Source: Dipteris shenzhenensis (taxonomy: Eukaryota; Polypodiophyta; Polypodiopsida; Gleicheniales). From it: DNA of 64,000 bases. Position 1 is the stretch's first letter. Each line of letters begins with the position of its first letter. The position numbers were made by a program, and so were the translations under genes. Below the pieces are notes generated by a model, which saw only the letters and a list, made by a program, of their open reading frames with translations, was not told the origin of the DNA and did not search any database. The stretch lies in NCBI GenBank assembly GCA_047967505.1, contig CM106541.1. One strand, 5' to 3'. This document shows positions 62,474 through 64,000 of this stretch, one piece after another.

Positions 62474-64000
62474 TGTGTGGTATGTTGACTCAGGTGCGTC
62501 AAACCACATGACAGGTCATGCAGAATGGATGCAAGATGCAAGGAAGATGGAAAAGCCAGGATTTGTGGAGACTGGTGATGATACTGCACATCCTATTGTG
62601 CAGATTCTCAAAATTCCTTTGTCTATGTAGGATGGGAAAAAGAAATACTTGTCTGATGTATTTCATGTCCCGAACATCACCAAGAACCTAGTTTCTGTTG
62701 GTCAGATGGTTGAGCAGGGCTTGCAGGTTAGATTTAATCCTCATGGATGCTTTGTTGAGGATATGAAAAATAATGGTCACTTGATAGCAAAAGGAAAGAA
62801 GAAGGGCAGGATGTTTACGTTGGATACAGACATGCCTGAATTGAGTGCAGCAATGTTTGCACATGGGACTGGTGTAGTTGCAGATATTGATATCTGGCAC
62901 AAACGCATTGGTCATGTTAATATACAGCGACTTAAATCAATGCAAGCCCAAAATATTGTTGCAGGATTGCCAAAATTCAAGGTTGCAGAAATGCACAAGA
63001 TTTGTGAAGCCTATCAATTTGGGAAACAGGCAAGGAAACCTTTTCCTAGGCATGTTCAAGAGAGTAAAAAACCATTGGAATTAATCCACTCTGATGTGTG
63101 GACTACAAAAGCTGCATCTATTGGAGGCTGTCACTATTTTGTCACATTTATTGATGACTTCAGCAGAAAACTGTGGGTGTATTTTATGAAAAAGAAAAGT
63201 GAAGTGTTTGGGCACTTCAAAGCTTTCAAAGCTATGGTTGAAAAAGAAACAGGCCTGCAAATAAAATGCCTAAGGTCAGATGGAGGGGGAGAGTACCTCT
63301 CAAATTGTTTTGCAAGGTTCTTGCAGAAGCATGGTATAAAGTAGCAATATTCATGCAGTCATACCCCACAGTAAAATGGAATTGCAGAAAGAAAAAACAG
63401 GCATATTGGAGAGGTGTCTCGGGCTATGCTAAATGAAAAAGATCTACCAGATTATTATTGGGCTGAAGCAGTTGCTACAGCAGTCTATATAATGAACAGG
63501 ACTCCCACTGCAGCAATACATGGCATGACGCCAGAGGAGATGTATACTGGTAGGAAACCAGATATTTCTCATTTGAAGATTTTTGGTTGCATTGCTTATG
63601 TCCATGTGCCAGATGAGTTGAGGTCCAAGTTGGATCCAAAGGCTGAGAAGTGCGTCTTTATTGGTTATTCTCTGCAGCAGAAAGGGTATAGATGCTATAA
63701 CCCTTCTACACGTAAGTTCACAGTGAGCAGAGATGTTGTTTTTGATGAGATGAGCAGCTGGTATAAACCACTAAATGTGATGATTGATGTAGATGCACAA
63801 AATGGTAATGCTGCACAGAATGCACAGCAGCAATCACAAAATATCAGTGGACCTGGAGTGTCCTCTACCAGTGGTTCACATACTTTGCCATGGACAGGCA
63901 GATTGAGATCAGGAGAATCCCCTCAAAGCAATGCAGATAGTGGTACGCAGGTATCACGAAAAGGAAAAGAGAAGGTAGATCAGCCCATGTTTGATGTGAA
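62474..64000 (+). pseudogene. Copia protease and integrase (right copy), broken and truncated by the window
   Basis: Protease lead VWYVDSGASNHMTG at about 62475, then an amber codon at 62628-62630 in the same position as in the left copy. The integrase starts with [16 protein letters not shown], then [31 protein letters not shown] and [13 protein letters not shown]. Further stops at 63342-63344 and 63372-63374 interrupt the core before NGIAERK. Beyond these the frame is open through [10 protein letters not shown] and [12 protein letters not shown] to the window end. One zinc-ligand Cys is changed (CEAYQFGKQ). Confidence 0.92.

Larger units (their letters stand above)
60569..64000 (+). mobile_element. 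Ty1/copia retrotransposon, right copy (5' part, runs off the window)
   Basis: Same family as the left copy, in opposite orientation. The 5' LTR is 60569-60920 (TGTTGAGATATCG to AATCTTCACA), followed by the primer site TGGTATCAGAGCC at 60921. Leader, gag, protease and integrase follow with the same residues as the left copy apart from scattered changes. Its 5' LTR is separated from the left copy's 5' LTR by only CAAGGGGA (60561-60568). By comparison with the left copy (5560 bp) its end should fall near 66.1 kb. Confidence 0.95.

Overview
This window looks like nuclear DNA of a land plant with a large, transposon-rich genome. The evidence is one intron-split plastid-type plant gene with GT..AG introns, surrounded by plant-style LTR retrotransposons (Ty1/copia primed by initiator tRNA-Met, and Ty3/gypsy), a LINE, and a decayed Helitron-like element. 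The repeat load and a 9.5-kb intron suggest a fern, gymnosperm or lycophyte rather than a compact angiosperm, but the sequence alone does not settle the lineage.

Layout. 1-6.4 kb: decayed intergenic DNA with two gypsy fragments and small tandem duplications. 6.45-23.1 kb (+): the only host gene I can support, a complete 10-exon gene for the plastidial prokaryotic-type aspartate/prephenate aminotransferase (PAT/AAT, about 521 aa). Its fourth intron (9.5 kb) holds antisense copia and gypsy debris, and its eighth (4.2 kb) holds a sense copia remnant. 23.1-26.9 kb: no recognised gene. 27.0-31.4 kb (-): a broken Helitron-like Rep/helicase gene with a DUF6570-like segment and a Pif1-type helicase. 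31.5-34.1 kb: no gene. 34.2-38.2 kb (+): a LINE remnant lacking its endonuclease. 38.2-41.1 kb (+): a copia remnant with an LTR end, primer site and gag only, preceded by an array of TGCCACRTCA-like motifs. 41.1-48.1 kb (-): an unrecognised coding-like region whose 3' part is tandemly duplicated (period about 1.66 kb), lying downstream of and on the same strand as a gypsy pol. 48.5-55.0 kb (-): that gypsy element (integrase, RNase H, RT, protease, gag end), interrupted in its protease by a 1.5-kb non-autonomous LTR element. 55.0-64.0 kb: two copia elements of one family head to head, 8 bp apart, inserted in the gypsy gag. The left copy is complete (351-bp LTRs, 5-bp target duplication CAAGG). 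The right copy runs off the window.

The mobile elements form a nested history: gypsy first, then the small non-autonomous element and the copia pair. Nearly every mobile-element frame carries stops or frameshifts, so most are pseudogenes. The aminotransferase is the only gene that reads through intact once introns are removed. It supplies arogenate for phenylalanine and tyrosine synthesis in the plastid.
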